Both the position numbers and the translations under genes were made by a program. From Pseudomonas khorasanensis (lineage in GTDB: Bacteria; Pseudomonadota; Gammaproteobacteria; Pseudomonadales; Pseudomonadaceae): a stretch of DNA of 64,000 nt. Shown in pieces: positions 63,697-64,000 of the stretch (the first letter of the stretch is position 1; each line of letters starts with the position of its first letter). The notes below the pieces were generated by a model. It was not told where the DNA came from and did not search any database. It saw only the letters and a list, made by a program, of their open reading frames with translations. The stretch is taken from positions 992,001 through 1,056,000 of the forward strand of contig NZ_JABWQP020000001.1 in NCBI RefSeq assembly GCF_014268505.2, in the 5' to 3' direction.

Positions 63697-64000
63697 TTAT
63701 GCGGCTGTTTCGGTGTGGGTGGCAGCGAGCAGAGAACGACCGATGAAGTCCTGATCGCCCGTTACTCCGGGAAGAGTGAAGAAGTAACCGCCGCCGACCG
63801 GTTTCAGGTATTCCTCAAGCGGTTCGCCATTGAGGCGGGTCTGCACGGTGATGAAGCCTTTTTCCAGATCAGCCTGGTAGCAGATGAACAGCAGGCCCAT
63901 GTCGAGTTGGCCGTTCTTGTTCACGCCGTTTGAATAGTTGAACGGCCGGCGCAGGATCAGGTTGGCCTGGCTCGCAGCGGTGCGCGGATTGGCCAGCCGG
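63697..64000 (-). CDS. efeB: EfeB-type Dyp peroxidase, partial (N-terminus outside window)
   Basis: The C-terminal 100 or so residues of a Dyp-type haem peroxidase; the reading frame is open to the right edge. [19 protein letters not shown] then [20 protein letters not shown] and [20 protein letters not shown] are characteristic of EfeB/DyP ends. The gap of 27 bases to efeO shows one operon, efeB upstream of efeO. EfeB is exported by Tat and takes iron from haem or oxidises Fe(II). Confidence 0.85.
   Translation of the reverse strand, partial: RLANPRTAASQANLILRRPFNYSNGVNKNGQLDMGLLFICYQADLEKGFITVQTRLNGEPLEEYLKPVGGGYFFTLPGVTGDQDFIGRSLLAATHTETAA

Overview
The window looks like chromosomal DNA of a fluorescent Pseudomonas, most likely of the P. 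fluorescens group. The reasons are: high-GC coding sequence throughout; a complete fap functional-amyloid operon; a PvdQ-type pyoverdine acylase with an iron-starvation-type promoter; a dpkA gene very like that of pseudomonads; and seven intergenic GTGGGAGCGAGC-type REP pairs plus three pairs built on a GATCGCAGCC core. I see no rRNA, tRNA, CRISPR array, prophage or insertion sequence. Most of the window is core or near-core genome.

Layout. 1-7.3 kb: the 5' part of a LuxE-type acyl-protein synthetase gene running off the left edge, an MdfA-like efflux pump, a two-helix membrane peptide, then an iron block (winged-helix Fur-like gene, pvdQ, and a fecR-type gene without sigma factor or receptor) and a PepSY protein. 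7.4-12.2 kb: one 1615-codon gene for a repeat-containing, toxin-like protein with a C-terminal HELSH zinc-protease motif. 12.4-23 kb: dpkA, a DUF883-type anchor protein, a LysR/nitrilase divergent pair, a WHy-type lipoprotein, an NCS2 permease, zapE-dinB, and a cptA-like phosphoethanolamine transferase. 23-30 kb: a gnd-zwf-HAD operon (4-base overlaps), nhaB, a delta-60 repeat protein and a small conserved protein.

30.4-36.9 kb is the best-defined system: a sigma-54 activator gene converges on fapABCDEF (minus strand). A -24/-12 (RpoN) promoter lies just upstream of fapA, and a strong hairpin separates the major fibre subunit gene fapC from fapD. 37-42 kb: pnuC with a NadR-type ribosylnicotinamide kinase, a methyl-accepting chemotaxis protein, uppP-DUF1294, and MmcQ-LysR. 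43-54.5 kb: azoR, an esterase/lipase-like hydrolase, an MFS transporter, a YbiT-like ABC-F protein, a zinc alcohol dehydrogenase with a ZIP transporter, a haem-oxygenase-like diiron protein coupled to a SAM methyltransferase, and lpxO. 54.6-64 kb: ku, a PQQ-type sugar dehydrogenase, a dienoyl-CoA isomerase-like crotonase with nudC, a TSUP permease, a TetR/DUF1348 pair, pssA, and efeO-efeB, with efeB cut by the right edge.

Themes: cell-surface and envelope work (fap, cptA, lpxO, uppP, pssA), iron acquisition (pvdQ block, efeOB), NAD(P) supply and turnover (gnd-zwf, pnuC-NadR kinase, nudC), and efflux. All functional names rest on my recognition of protein families from the sequence; no database search was run.
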